Of a stretch of DNA of 64,000 nucleotides, positions 46,818 to 58,690 are shown piece after piece. This DNA is from Lepas anatifera (taxonomy: Eukaryota > Arthropoda > Thecostraca > Lepadidae). Location of the stretch: contig JAOTON010001038.1 in NCBI GenBank assembly GCA_034440635.1, forward strand, positions 5,526,501-5,590,500. Reading direction: 5' to 3'. Under the pieces are notes generated by a model. The model searched no databases. It saw only the letters and a program-made list of their open reading frames with translations, and had not been told where the DNA came from. Both the position numbers and the translations under genes were made by a program. Numbering within the stretch: position 1 is the first letter of the stretch; the number at the start of each line of letters is the position of its first letter.

Positions 46818-47984
46818 TCATCTTTGCTCTGCTCCTCCATGAGTTCAATTCTTGTCATAAGAAGGCGCCCTATGATATACAAACTCACGGTAAGACTCCT
46901 TTATTTCTTGCAGATATAACCGTCCCGCCATTTTCAATTTCGATCAGAGAACTGAAAGGAAAGATAACGTAAGCACTTAGATTATGCCGATGATTATCGA
47001 TTATCATATGATTATAGATTATTATCCAATGCAGCTAGTGCAAGGTGCGGAAACGTTGGAAAGCTTATTTTGTGATTTCATACAACATGTTTCCTTCAGT
47101 CCCTAAAACCTGGTGACCAATGCTGATACCCTCGCACTTCAGTCAAAGTAGGGTTGCTGCAGAGTCTTTTTGGCGCAAATACGGAAGAATTCAGTCGGTG
47201 AAGGCATAGGTGGAGAGACTATTTTAGTCGGAGGAAAGGTGTAAGTTGGAGGAAGGGGCTTCCACGTTGGTATGGCCGGGGGTGATTAGGCATATCACTT
47301 AAATGTTAATGAGAAGTTCCAGAATCGGCTCAAACCGGGGGCGGGGTTAGAGCTGCTGCCACACTCTGAAAGTTGGGTGCAACAGCCACCACCACAGCCC
47401 CCACGGTTCCTGCGTCTATTGGTAAAGGGTCATGGTCGGACTTTAGCAGCAGCAGCATATTTGGACATGGCATGCTTAAAATACCTGAGAAACAGTGTTA
47501 ACAACTTCAGTGCTGCTTGAAAACAGCTCTTTAAGTGCGTTTATACAATCCAATTCGCAATTGTTTCTCACCTTTCACGTTGCTGTTCACATTCCCGGTC
47601 CCCGAGGAAATCAGTATTCACTTACCATGTCACGCCGCTAGCGCCATCTATGGAGAGCCAGTGCAAGCTCAACTAAAAGCGGATATGATAAGCAAAAATA
47701 ACCGTTATATGTGCAAGTTATAACAACAAAACAAAGCGAATGGGACACCAATGAACCAAACTACCAACCCAGTGCAATTTTTTGCACCTCGTTGGTAATA
47801 TGGGTTGATGGTGAGCCAAAAAGTGGAAAATTGGGCAAAATGAAAACTTCAACTCGAGTGGGCCACCAAAAGTTTTTCGAAAATTGCATTTCTGATGAGC
47901 GCATCGTTATCAGCATAAAAAATGCATCTAATGAACAACGATCCGTTACTTCTGAAGAAAAACCTAAATCGGACCAGGCTAGTG

Positions 47985-48401
47985 GGCACGGCGGGGCCGG
48001 GGCGGGCCTGCTCCCTCCCCCTACCCACCTTTCCTCCAATAATTTCCATCATTCAAAAAAATTTAGAAGAAAACAGGAAATTGTGTAACCAGCCAGTGCG
48101 AGAGGCAACAATAAGTTCAAAGCTGATGGGATTTCGGTTCTATAAGGGAAAGCGCCCTGTCAGCAGCAGGCTGGGGACTGACTGGCCCCCTCACTGTTTG
48201 CCGGTGACAGTGCTTACGGGTGTCACCACTGAGTGTCCCCCGACTGCCTCTCCCCTCTTCCCTGACCTGAAAAACAACACTGCAATGAGTTCAGGTCATA
48301 TGCGGCTCATTAGGTATGCATAAGCACACACTATAAAGGCGAGTTCTATCCAAACGGAGGGAAGTCACACGACAAAACGCCGGCTGAATTGTTACTCATG
48401 C
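47985..48401. other. No feature recognised
   Basis: GC-mixed sequence between the large palindrome and a MITE. Confidence 0.4.
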
Positions 48402-48554
48402 CAGTGTCGGATACAAGGGAGGGGGCTAGGGGAGCTTAGCCCCCAATGCCAGAGTGTCTTTAGTAAATAGATAACCGAAGGCTGTTCAGAGTAAATAACG
48501 GGGGAGGTTCGAGCCCACCCCCCCTCCTCAAATGAAGTCCTGGATCCGTCAATG
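48402..48554 (+). mobile_element. Small MITE (family B) with 8-bp TSD
   Basis: Ends CAGTGTCGGATACAAGG and CCTGGATCCGTCAATG. Flanks ACTCATGC (48394-48401) and ACTCATAC (48555-48562) agree at 7 of 8 positions. The interior has GGGGGCTAGGGGAGCTTAGCCCCC, resembling family B copies at 5.1 and 52.6 kb. It is non-coding. Confidence 0.82.
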
Positions 48555-48648
48555 ACTCATACTGTGGCGCAATAACGTTCCAGGTTGTTGCCGAAATATT
48601 CCAGATGTTTCTATTTAAGTCTACGTTGAGAACATACTGAGTAGGTAC

Positions 48649-48947
48649 CTGTGCGTGGCGGGCAGCATCAGCGCGCTGCCAGCGCGGAGTAGGTACAGAG
48701 CGAGTGCCCACGCTCCATTCTTTGTCTTCACGATGCTGCTGCTCCACTCGCTGCAGGAACCGGGCTCAAAGGCGCCGCGTGCAACGGGACAGACGCCAGC
48801 CCAACAGCTGACCAACGTCCCGATAATGAAATCCGCCACCTGAGTCGCCTTGTCGTGACACCTCCGGCGCGCCAAAACCGCTTGCATTCTTCCCTCGTCA
48901 AGCAGCTGCTCGGCGCCAAAAAAGCGCGCCACCGCCGCCGCGGAGGT
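48649..48947 (-). CDS. Doubtful exon in a GC-rich patch
   Basis: A minus-strand frame, open without ATG until residue 22 of the longest reading, runs to CACGCACAG followed by GTACCT (a plausible donor, complement of 48643-48648). Ala, Arg and Leu are common, and there are possible hydrophobic segments (FIIGTLVSCWAGV, WALALYLL). No family is recognised. A second minus frame and a plus frame are also open, so GC composition may be the cause. Confidence 0.18.
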
Positions 48948-48984
48948 CACGGCGCGGGGCAGCCGTGTGGCGCGCCGTCCTAAT

Positions 48985-51360
48985 GCTAAATGGATTCCGA
49001 CACATTCACAGGAATCGGATAGACCTCAGTCGCATTAGTCCATCGTGGTTGACTGTAGTTATTCGTAGTTTGTAACTTCGCAGTTCTTTGGGCAGGTGCT
49101 CCAAGTGTTCCAAATGCCAGGGTGCTGGGAAGAGAGCGACACCTAGGCAAGCTGCATTTTCCACCGACTTCTGTATTATTTTTACTAAATTCTCTACCCA
49201 CTTCTCAAGTGAAACTTTTTCAGAAAAGTCAAAAATCCTGGTGTATGAACTTAAAATATGGTGATCAGGAAATTTGAAAAACAATGTAGGTATTTCTTGC
49301 ATTAAAATAAGAGTTTAAAGAAAGGTTTTAATTGACTCTCACAATATCGTAACTTCAGAATTTTCATCTTTCCAACTATATTTTCTAATAAGAATTTTAC
49401 ACAGCACCCTAGCACAAATCCAGTTTTGGGACACTGTGTATATCGATTTTGAAATTGCTTGAACTTCGATGTCAGAGCTGGATCAGCTGAAAATGGAGCG
49501 ATGGGCATCCCACTCATTCCGCAGAGTTTCAACATTTTGAAAACAGTTCAAAATAACGCTCATTACGCTGAATGCCACTGAATTGCCCGTGTATTTGGCA
49601 GACAATATCCCACTGCTTTGTTGAATTGCGGGGTGGAGAGTGGGGCAAACCCATCACGGTGATTAAAAAAAGAAGAAACAGAAGCGAAGGCGGCAGCCGG
49701 CAGGATTCAGCTAGTGCAGTGATTTAATTTGCACCTTCAAAGAGGTACCTTGCCAACCGAAAAAAATAAAGTATTCATTCTGCCACACACTTTGTCCCCA
49801 ATTGATCAGTTTGAAATTCTTGTTTGCTTTGGAAGGGGGGGTGGCAAACGAGGGTTTGGTCCCCTCTTCTTTGCTTTAGGGAGGCCACGACCGGATGCCC
49901 TCCCCCTGTATTCGCCTCTGATTGCTGGACCATAACAGCGGTACCAGTGCAGCCCCGGCCACTCCATTCCTACACTCAGAGCAGCCGAGGCGACTTTTGA
50001 TCCCTGGTTCGCTTGTCTGTCATTGTCTCTTATCGCGCTCGTGGGACGCTCAGTAGATACTGGTCGATACTCGGATGAGAACTCGGCATAGACAGGCGAA
50101 GATGGCAAGTGAAAATTATGAATGATGTAGCAATGAAATACAGCTCCAATTAAACGCCAAATTAGTGTTAAGATATCCTATAATTTTTATTTTCTTTTTT
50201 AAGGACTTTAGATTGGTTTCATATGTTTTTTTGCAGTTCAACAGGTCTGTGAGAAGATTAAAACACGCGTTATATTTTACTATCATCTTTCAATACGGTG
50301 ATTATTTATTTTTTCGTTCCAATGTAAGCACACCCAGTAATTTCCGAAAACAGACGCCCCTGGATGAAATATGCGTTTATTGAAGCCTAGGACATGTGAT
50401 ACAAATTAAAACACGCTGTCAGAAATTCCATACCCTCCCACACAGGACAAGTAGGATATCGGTTATTTGGCTCGGAAAATAAAGATGGCTTAGTCACTCG
50501 GATAAGCTGACAACAACAACAACAACATATATCTGTGCAGCTTTCAACCAATGTGTTGGCGCTCAGACACCTGTGACCTTTATGATTACAATTGTCACCA
50601 CATTTGGACTCCGGGGTCATGACAACATGTTCAGATATTCACCCTATGCGTGGTGCTACAACAAAACCATCTTTCAACAAAAATTCAAGAGGCAGCAAGC
50701 CATCCCAGTGGTGATAGTTCGCATCATTCCACCATTCATGCGGAGCTCCCACCAGCACAGCAAACAGACGAAATAGAACACAGTGAGAAGAAACACTGCT
50801 GCGCAGCGATTTTATACTGCGCAGTTGGGAACCTTGTGATGGATCGCGGCGGGGTTCAACAACGAGGTGTGGCTGCTTCTTCTGCGGAGACATTCATCAA
50901 CGAGGTTGAAGTTTTCAGGAGAGTGACCAGCTGTTGCAAAAACTTTACACAGAAGTGTTCGAGTTAGTGACAGTTTTCGGGAAAATAGCATTCTGCGTCA
51001 GGTGTATGCTCTGGAAGGTGATGCGCGGGCGAGCCCGGTGTGGGAGAGGCACGTGTGCTCAATGCCCCCTCTGTTCTGGAGGACAGGACTCCTCAGGAAC
51101 CAAAAGCAAGCAAACTTAAAATGAAGGACAAAATTATTCACCGAAATCCTTAGCCGGCACATGTCACGTTGCTCGAATGTAGAACGTGCAAATGTAGTGT
51201 GTACTGATAACTTGATAATAATCAAATTTAACATGACTTTCAACATTATGAGCAGAGAATACCAAAAAATTAACCAAACAAAGCACACGATAGCCAAGCA
51301 GTTATCATCCACAGTATGCAACTTATGCAGTCGTCGGATGTTTACAGTTATCGCAACTGC
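48985..51360. other. No gene recognised; family-A/B relic near 49832-49920
   Basis: GGATGCCCTCCCCCTGTATTCGCCTCTG (49891-49920 region) resembles a MITE right end. (ACA)n-like CAACAACAACAACAACA lies at 50511-50527. Frames at 50639-50967 overlap on both strands and carry no recognised motif. Confidence 0.4.
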
Positions 51361-51775
51361 CTCAGACATTGTAGACATTAGCTACACAGACATTGCAGAC
51401 AATAATGTCGCAGAATTTGCAGACATTAATGCTGCAGACATTACAGACATTAATCCCGTCCACATTACAGACATTAATGTCGCAGGCATTACAGAAATAA
51501 TTCGGCAGACATAACAGACAACCATGTCGCAGACATTACAGAGAATAATTCCAACAATATCACAGACAATAATTTCGCAGACATTGCCGACAATAATTCC
51601 GCAGAAATTGCATACATTAATACCACAAATATGACAGACAATAATTCCACCAACATTACCGACAATAATTCCGCAGAAACTGCTGACAATAATGCCGCAG
51701 ATATTGAGTACATTAATGCCGCAGACGTTACACATATTGATATCGCAGACATTACAGACATCAATGCCACGGGCA
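51361..51775. repeat. 24-bp minisatellite, left segment
   Basis: Units such as CAGACATTACAGACATTAAT followed by GCCG, or CAGACAATAATTCCG variants, repeat about every 24 bp. Since 24 is divisible by three, minus-strand frames run through with 8-residue repeats (for example CGIIVGNV). Units contain ATTAAT. The array resumes at 52234 after the inserted MITE. Confidence 0.92.
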
Positions 51776-52233
51776 TTAAAGGGAATGTGGCACCTTCACA
51801 ACGTGATTTTAACTGAGATAGCCAAGTTGTAAAGCAGGTCGGAAAACCCGGTGCTCCATATATAATTTGTCTTGGAACTCGATATTTCCGTAGAAAAAAG
51901 CTAAAACCTACCTGACACCAGCCCCCCTCAGCCCCCCGTCACCGGCGGCAATTGTTGTGAGCTACTGGTGTGACGACATATGCTGACGTCACGATGAGCA
52001 TCAGCCAATCGAAGCCCTTGAAGCGTTTCAAGTATGGTAGTGGTTTCCAGATCGTGACATCATCCACAGGCTGATATTTATTTCTTTTTCTAGAGGAGTA
52101 TTTTTAAAAACCAAATATTGAGCTTATTGTACATTTTTCAGAGAAATCGTGAGTGGTTTAATTATTTTTTACTAAAAGTACGCCTAATAACACTAAATTC
52201 CAGGATTCGACCAAGGTGCCACATTCTCTTTAA
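51776..52233 (+). mobile_element. TTAA MITE with CRE, copy 4, inside a minisatellite
   Basis: TTAA stands at 51776-51779 and 52230-52233, inside ATTAAT of the 24-bp minisatellite. Inverted termini are complete apart from one change (CATTCTCTTTAA). Length is 458 bp. TGACGTCA lies at 51984-51991. It is more than 90% similar by eye to copies at 17.3 and 30.1 kb. Confidence 0.95.
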
Positions 52234-52260
52234 TGCCGCAGACATTACTACTGCAGACAG
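52234..52260. repeat. 24-bp minisatellite, right segment
   Basis: TGCCGCAGACATTACTACTG continues the array after the MITE and then ends. Confidence 0.8.
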
Positions 52261-52576
52261 CTGTCAGTACACAAGGCTACCAGGCGGCCACGTCAACAGG
52301 TTCAGGCCTGTTCGCTACCCACGGGGTTCAGAGGATTCTGGGAGGTCATCTCAGCTGTCCACACTGAATTGCTCGCTCTCTGTTTGGACAAATGAACAAC
52401 ATAAGGCGCAGAGTTTTCAACAAAACACCAGCAATATCATCACCGCGCCGCTGCATTTCTTTGAAGGACGTTTTTATTCTGACGGCACCAACTAACAGCC
52501 TGAAGCCATCTCTCTCATATGATTACATACGTTTCCTGTGAAATGTTGTGAGCAGATTCAGCACTGCCATCCCAGA

Positions 52577-52752
52577 CAGCAGCGGATCCAGGAATTTGTT
52601 TGGGAGGGGCGGGGGGCTAGGGGCTTGAGCCTCGCCCGACATTACTCCGGAACGGCCTCCGGCTATGCATTAACTATAGGCACTGACTTTCTAGGGGAGG
52701 GGAGGGGGCTTGAGCCCCCCTCCCCTGAATTTCTGCGATGTATCCACCACTG
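52577..52752 (+). mobile_element. Small MITE (family B), copy
   Basis: Ends CAGCAGCGGATCCAGGAATT and GCGATGTATCCACCACTG. The interior GGGGGGCTAGGGGCTTGAGC and GGCTATGCATTAACTATAGG is the complement of 5121-5287. It is non-coding. Confidence 0.8.
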
Positions 52753-52836
52753 ATCCTATGTACTGTTTTTTTTTGTTATTCAGTCTTCCCATGGTTTCCC
52801 ACTTGGTGAGATTCCATCACTTCTGATTCAAAGTGG

Positions 52837-52838
<2 letters not shown>

Positions 52839-52912
<74 letters not shown>
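52839..52912. repeat. (TA)n microsatellite
   Basis: An almost perfect TA run of about 70 bp. Confidence 0.97.
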
Positions 52913-52914
<2 letters not shown>

Positions 52915-53180
52915 TAAGCAGGCGACAGAACTAACATCTTCCTATAAAGAGCGTCTCAAAATTAATTTCGTTCCATCACGGGCAGTTTTATTTATTCTAC
53001 ATTAAACAACAACCGATGCACATGCAACAAGAACCGGTCCCAGTTCAACCAAAGGTTTCCCCTGGTCACGTGACTCAGTCAAATGGCCTGGCCTGGCCAA
53101 CGATGGAATGCTTTCCCGAACCCCCTCCCCCTCCACAGTCTCCGTCGTGTAAATCCAGTGTCAGCCATGGAATGGGGAAA

Positions 53181-53370
53181 TTATTGATTAGTTCTAATAA
53201 TTGTTGGGTCTCACGACACACCAACTACCAGGGTTACAGGCGTCACCAACTCTTTCCTTGTTGGGAGGTATTTGGGGGATCAGATAAACTGATTTAGAGG
53301 CTTTGCCGGGACTTGAACACGGGACACATGGCTCAAAAGACAGGAATGCTATCTACTGAGCCGCGCATTT
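53181..53370 (-). mobile_element. tRNA-derived SINE, copy 3 (minus strand)
   Basis: Read on the minus strand: GCGCGGCTCAGTAGATAGCA (A-box), a B-box GTGTTCAAGTCCC (complement of 53306-53318), then CGGCAAAG. The 3' core GAGTTGGTGACGCCTG then GTAGTTGGTGTGTCGTGAG follows, and an AATTATTAGAACTAATC-type AT-rich tail. It is clearly homologous to the copy at 14.7 kb. Confidence 0.85.
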
Positions 53371-55904
53371 CCAGTCTTGAGGAACGTGCTATGGTGTGGT
53401 ATGTCACCAGTGCAGGGTGGCCCAGACCAGGGCTGCACCAGAGCATTGAGTTTCCATAGGGGTCATCGAAGTTGAAACCACTCGTAAAAACACCGCAATA
53501 TCACTTGATAGGCACAGCGGCTTCATGACGGGTCCTGCTGAGTACTGAAACTACTGACCGCAGAAAAATGCGTTTCTAAGCAACGGTGAAGGAGTAGAGT
53601 GCTATGGAAGTTTTTTATGTCTGAGCCATTCGATGAATCAAGCTTTGACCTCGGGTTTTAACATTTACTTCTGCACAGCGACGTGTATGAAAATGACGGA
53701 TGAAAATCCTTCGCTGACTGGAGGGCCAGCTAAAGAAAAACAAACAAACAAGATGAAAATGCTAGTGAACTCCTCGATCTCGATCCCACCACTACTTGAA
53801 ATGGTGACTTAAATCCTGTACAGAATCTTTAAGCGACTGCGCCGCAAAGCTTCCAGAACAGTGAGATATTGGTGTGACTTCGACAGAGTGGAAAAGTTGG
53901 ACTGTGCGGCGGCTGCTCTCTGTCCGAGCTCTGCCTTCCAGGAACTTCATCACACAGCGCTATTTTGGTGGCTGGCCTGACGTCCACCAGGCGTGGCCGC
54001 ACTCTAATTCATTAGAGACTGCTACCACCGCTCACTTTCAGCCTCGTTATTACGAAGATTTATAATCGTTAGAAGGAAAATTAGGCATTTAAAGTTGAAA
54101 TTATTTTGGTGTGGGGAACTTTACAACTATGGACATTTTATGAAGCGTCTGAACCTTTTATTTTATCGAGGCTTTTTCTCTGTCCAATCTTTTTACTCTC
54201 TCCCTTTCTCTATCTTCGTTACCAGCTAACTGGATACCGTTTTAAGACCACGAATTGACAGCGAAATATGCGCTTTGCAGCCCGGGTTTCAGACATCCCT
54301 CCCAGCAAGGCCGCAGAAATTGTGTCTGATCAGACACAAATCTGCCTTCCATGTCTGCTGCGGGTGGTAACCGGCGACGTCAGGCCAGCGATTGCTGCAT
54401 GCAGTGCAGTGCGGAGACCCCCATCCCCACCACCCGCCCTGCCCCCCACCCAAGCCGACGGCGAAAGTATTTTGTAGGTCTTCAGAGACGCTCAGATCCC
54501 AGCGGCAACCAAGGCACTCAAGGGTTTCGCAGATTAGTATGCTGGCCGAGTTCGGCGGTGCTTTCCAGAGAGAGTGTTCCCTGAAAATATAGCGCAATTG
54601 CAGCTCGCCTAAAACGCTCAGTGTTTCCTCTGAAAACTGGTGGGCCTTAGTGGCCGGCGACGTTGTCCAGACCGCCGCGCCGTCGCGTCGCCGCCGCCGC
54701 GCCGCCGACGATCACGTTTGTGATCAGCCGCCGACGAACGGCTCCATCCGTCAAGACCTAAGTACCGCCCGTTCACAGACTAAGTGGTATTTTGGGCATG
54801 GGACGTGGACGAAAAACATCGGAATGGTCGCGCTGAGGTGTTATTGGGCTCGGCTCAAGTACAAAAAAATAAATCGTATATGGGCTGATTTTCTAACTCA
54901 ATATCTAGTGGGCACATTGAAACAATTAATCCAACCGCTTCTTGGCTTTCCAGAGATACCAAAATTTACCGCAAGGTACATTCACGAGAATCAAGGGGCC
55001 CTAGCTTCGTAAAATTCAAGTTTTCAAAATATAATAGAATTAGAGGTAAATGTTTTCTTACCATTGCATATTAAGAAAGAATTAAATACAATTTTCAATT
55101 TCAATAGTTTTTGCAGTGACATTCATGTCAAATTTATTATGAAGTAGGCTGATTTTTCCTTTCAGACCCCCAAAAACACTTTATTCGTACGAAAGAAACC
55201 CCTTCTGACCTGCAGTGTCTTTTTAAGGCGAATAACGTGTCAAATGAATCCAAACACAACTTAAAGCTCCCTTTCTCAGACATAAAGAACCAATGATAAA
55301 TATCACCCAATGGGTGTCTTTTGCCAGCAAGATACTTTCAAGCATGATAAAGTTTTCAGTGGTAAAGGGATACACTGACACTCTAATGACGTCACAACAT
55401 GGCAATGGCTCGTAATCGGGGATTGAATTTATTATTGGTTTTACTGAGAGTTCTTTCCTTAGTGCTTACTAGCACGTGTGTTAGTGACATAAATCTGCAT
55501 GTTTTTGCACTGGCTTCAAATAAGTACTGCGTGATTACTTTTAGTCCCATGATTGATTTCTGGCTCTATATTAGTCTATACCGAGTTGCTATTGCCATTC
55601 AAACGAAATATTTCCTATATATTGCCATATGATAGATACATATACAAATTAAGCCTTGGTGCTTCAGTGCACGTGGCGAGGTATCAATTCAGTGGTCAGC
55701 CTGAAAAAAATAATGGAAAGCAGTGTATTTTTCAGCTCTTCACCGGAGGCCAAAAAGAAAAAGGACACTTTTATGGCTCAAGGGGGCACATTGAGACAGT
55801 CATATAAGCACTGCTGTTCTTAAGGGCTTCAAACAGAACAAGCGCTTAATTTTGTTAGCTGAGCATTTGTTTAGTAATTGGTCTAAGGCTGAAAGCCGTA
55901 TCAA
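53371..55904. other. No gene recognised; GC-rich patches and one CRE palindrome
   Basis: GC-rich patches at 54340-54480 and 54650-54760 hold frames on both strands (54268-54597; 54650-55012). The latter begins with an Arg and Ala-rich run. None is recognised. TGACGTCA is present at 55387-55394, just upstream of a short plus frame (55399-55632) with a hydrophobic start. Confidence 0.35.
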
Positions 55905-56095
55905 GGGAGTTTGAACGGGATAGATGACTCCGTCGCTCTTGGCTCCGCTTACTAAGACAAGTTCCCTGGTCGAGTCCCAGGGGGTCGTCCAATTGAAGTG
56001 AGACCTGGTCCCCGCGATCCCTTCCCAGAGAACGCGGGTTGGCGACACCAAAGCCAGTGCCACGTCATATAGTCTTACCAGCTGGTGTGTCGTTA
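55905..56095 (+). mobile_element. tRNA-derived SINE, copy 4
   Basis: A B-box-like GGTCGAGTCCC lies at 55968-55978. The body is followed by the 3' core CGGGTTGGCGACACC (56034-56048) and CAGCTGGTGTGTCGTTACAA. The head differs from the copies at 14.7 and 53.3 kb while the 3' core is shared. Confidence 0.7.
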
Positions 56096-56729
56096 CAACC
56101 CGACGATTTTTTTGCAGGCAAAATTTACACCGGCAATATTCGTCGGGCCGAGTCTTAATTACTTGAGGGCTTTTCATAAGGCGTTCTGTGAAAGGCACCT
56201 TTGCCCGCCTCTGAAGTTCGGGCTGTATCGCTGTGCAAACTTTTATCGCAGACATGCGGCTTTATTTGTTCGCGAGGTGTCTAGAACACTTAATTTTTCT
56301 GAAACATTAATAATGTTTCCATACTACCTATAACATCTTCATGTTCTGGCGACTTCAGACCCAACCGGAAAAGCTTCCAGTCGCAGCCTTGGTCACAGTT
56401 TTGGCATTGCGCTTACCGAATGGTTCTTTTCAATTACAGCTCCTCGTCATCAATCAAGACCAGTATCCAGAAGACCATAATTAGAGAGCGGAATTTCGTT
56501 GTCTCATATGGCATTGCTTGTCACTTAAATCAGTAATTTTTACCAAAATTGCATATATGTCAGTTAATTATCATAAAAACGTATATTCGAATTATTTTTC
56601 GTACTGTTCTCAATATACTTTGCAAAATGGTCTGCAGGTAATTCCTGCTTTTCTAGCATCTTAAGTCATGCGTGTATATTTTGGCATGGTATTGAAGCCG
56701 CCATTTTGTGAAGGCATGGAAAGGGAGCA

Positions 56730-56956
56730 GTGGCGATGCCCAATGGCCGATCTAGGAACTCTGATCGGGCAAAAGGCATTTCGGTCAGGAAGGCGCCATT
56801 TCCCAAGGTGGACTTATCGGGGGGGGGGGCGCCAAATCGTACCGTGGGGGCGACAATGTCTGCACCATGGGATGGGTAGGGAGGGAGGAGGATGGGACGC
56901 TAAATTTTCTGGGGGGGAGTTGGAGGTGCTACGTTGGTTCAGGTGGCGCCAGTACA
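56730..56956. repeat. Possible diverged family A/B MITE
   Basis: CAGTGGCGATGCCC near 56729, GGCGCCATTTCCCAAGG, GGGGGGGGGGCGCC and later G-rich blocks resemble the complement of GGATCC MITE interiors. The ends are not clear. Confidence 0.35.
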
Positions 56957-56999
56957 CATAATGGGGCTTGTGGGGTCTGAAGTTTGTTGTCAACAACAG

Positions 57000-57222
57000 C
57001 CGCCCCGGTAGCACAGTTGGTAGAGTGTTGGGCTCCGGCCCGCGGCTCAGAAGCATGCAGTTGCAGTGCATGTCCAGGCTTGGGATCGGTTCCCCTGAGA
57101 CGCTCTGGCGCTCAATAGTTTGCCCGACGTAGGTCGGCTGGCAACTGACTGGTGAGAGGGTGAACTGAGCGGGGCGGCCGTCCCTGTGCTTTGTGGGACA
57201 TTAAACTTTGGCTTCTAAATTA
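57000..57222 (+). mobile_element. tRNA-derived SINE of a second family
   Basis: GCCCCGGTAGCACAGTTGGTAGAG is an excellent tRNA-like start with A-box TAGCACAGTTGG. A B-box-like GGGATCGGTTCCC follows at 57082-57094. The 3' part ends in CTTTGTGGGACATTAAACTT. It lacks the GTTGGCGAC core of the other four copies, so it belongs to a separate family. Confidence 0.75.
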
Positions 57223-57908
57223 TCCCTTCATTGTGGGAGTTGCTCGTTCGGGTGGTGGGGTCGGGGTCTTCGTGACAAGTCCCTTGAGGACTTTAGTGAG
57301 ACTCCGACTCCAGCAGCCGTACTGGGAACAAGTTAGACAAAATTTATAATACAAACAAGGAGGCTGAAGATCCACTGGCCTCCTACCTTTTGTTGCTGGC
57401 GACCCTTATGTTAAGAGTATCACTGCACTGGGTGAAGAGATGCGTGTGACCAATCGTCCGCGGCCACCGGTGCGGGCGGCTGGGCGCGGGTGGGCCGGCC
57501 GTTGCTGGGGCGGGGGCCTGGTGATATGGGTGTTTGTATGATCTTGTGTGCTATGTAATTTGTATTATTCCAATTGCTGAAAAACATGAATTGCGTAAGT
57601 TAAAAAAACTTCAGATGCAGTGCAAAGAGGGTAAGGTTTTCACACCTTGGGGAGCATAAATGGACCCCTAAGTGGGAAAAACCTGAAGAAAAAAACACCC
57701 CTGGGGACCAAAGTCAAGAAAAGACGCTGAAAAGCTCAAATGAGGAAGAACATTTCAGAGGTCAAAAGAGCACTCTTGTTTTTCTAAATTGGACACTTTT
57801 GTTTTCTGCCTGGAAAATCAAATCTATTTAAGAGGCCATATTGATCATCAGCACGGGGACCAGTGCCCCTTATCCAGAGGGGGTCTTCAGGGCTTCAGGG
57901 CTTCAGGA
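57223..57908. other. No gene recognised
   Basis: A GC-rich patch near 57455-57525 and AT-rich flanks. No repeat or exon is assigned. Confidence 0.35.
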
Positions 57909-57909
57909 C

Positions 57910-57962
57910 CAGTGGCAGATCCAAGGGGGGGCAAAAAGGCATATGCCCCCCCCCAAAGAGGT
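57910..57962. repeat. Truncated family B MITE
   Basis: CAGTGGCAGATCCAAGGGGG then GCATATGCCCCCCCC. Only the left end and part of the interior are recognisable. Confidence 0.45.
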
Positions 57963-58639
57963 GATGTAGCAAGAATATAACGCTTTAGTTTTGATGGGGC
58001 TGTCAGCCCTCTTCATTTGATTTAGGAGGATCCCGTCTCCTTCAGAAGACTGACCAGATCCAACAGCAAGCCAGAGCGAACGCAACGAGAGGCGACAGTG
58101 GCCCTCTGAACCCATTTCTGGCTAATCGATACCATACGGTTAAGATCTAATTTCTAATTCAGGAGGGGATTGGGCGCCCCGGTGCCCCTTCTGTTCCGCC
58201 GTCACGATGCACCGCCCTAATGGCTCCCAGTCACGTCACGGTCATGTGTCGTGGTTTTAAAGCTTTCAGGTGACGTATGCTTGGGAGAGCCTCTCCCGAG
58301 CAGGTGCGGGGTCTCCCCACGCTGGGGATGGGGCGATACCACTCCGCCGATGGCGACACAGTTGGAGGTGTAGCTGGTGTAACTGGTGCCAGACATTCCT
58401 CCACAGAAACGAAACTGTACTCCAGAATTAACACTGACCGGAATGTAAGCGACCTTCCATTGTTGTGGCTGAGGGATGTCAGAGATAGCAGCCAGGTGCC
58501 GGCGTTCGATAAGGTTTGAACAGGAGGTTCTGATCGCCTCAATCAGTCAGAACCCGGGAGAGTCACGGCTACCAGCCGTCTATATAAAATTCAAGAAGTG
58601 ATTCTCCGTGATTCATTTGGGTAAAGAGTGTGCCTTCGT

Positions 58640-58690
58640 GTTCCAGCAGGGGGATTCGAGCTGCCTTAGTTCCACTAGGCCAAGGACGGG
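58640..58690 (-). repeat. tRNA-like relic with internal deletion
   Basis: On the minus strand TTGGCCTAGTGGAAC and, about 12 nt later, CTCGAATCCCCC resemble A and B boxes too close together for a working promoter. The A box matches the relic at 5.3 kb. Confidence 0.3.

Larger units (their letters stand above)
44162..47984. mobile_element. 3.8-kb inverted-repeat element with CACTA-type ends
   Basis: The left end starts CACTAGCCTGGTCGGATTTA and the right end is its complement (...AATCGGACCAGGCTAGTG, ending 47984). The arms match for almost their full length, meeting near 46.07 kb around a short AT-rich centre. Flanks are GGG and GGC, so a 2-bp duplication is perfect and a 3-bp one has one mismatch, compatible with EnSpm/CACTA elements. 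Each arm contains a coding-like block (intact at 45516-45905, broken in the other arm). No DDE transposase is recognised, so activity would need help from elsewhere. Confidence 0.88.

Noticed and set aside
47711..48088. 125-codon plus-strand frame at the right end of the large palindrome
   Set aside because: It runs across the terminal inverted repeat and out into flanking DNA, and the mirror arm lacks an equivalent frame of the same length.
51382..51735. Cys and Ile-rich repeated protein on the minus strand
   Set aside because: The 24-bp minisatellite keeps frames open because its period is a multiple of three.
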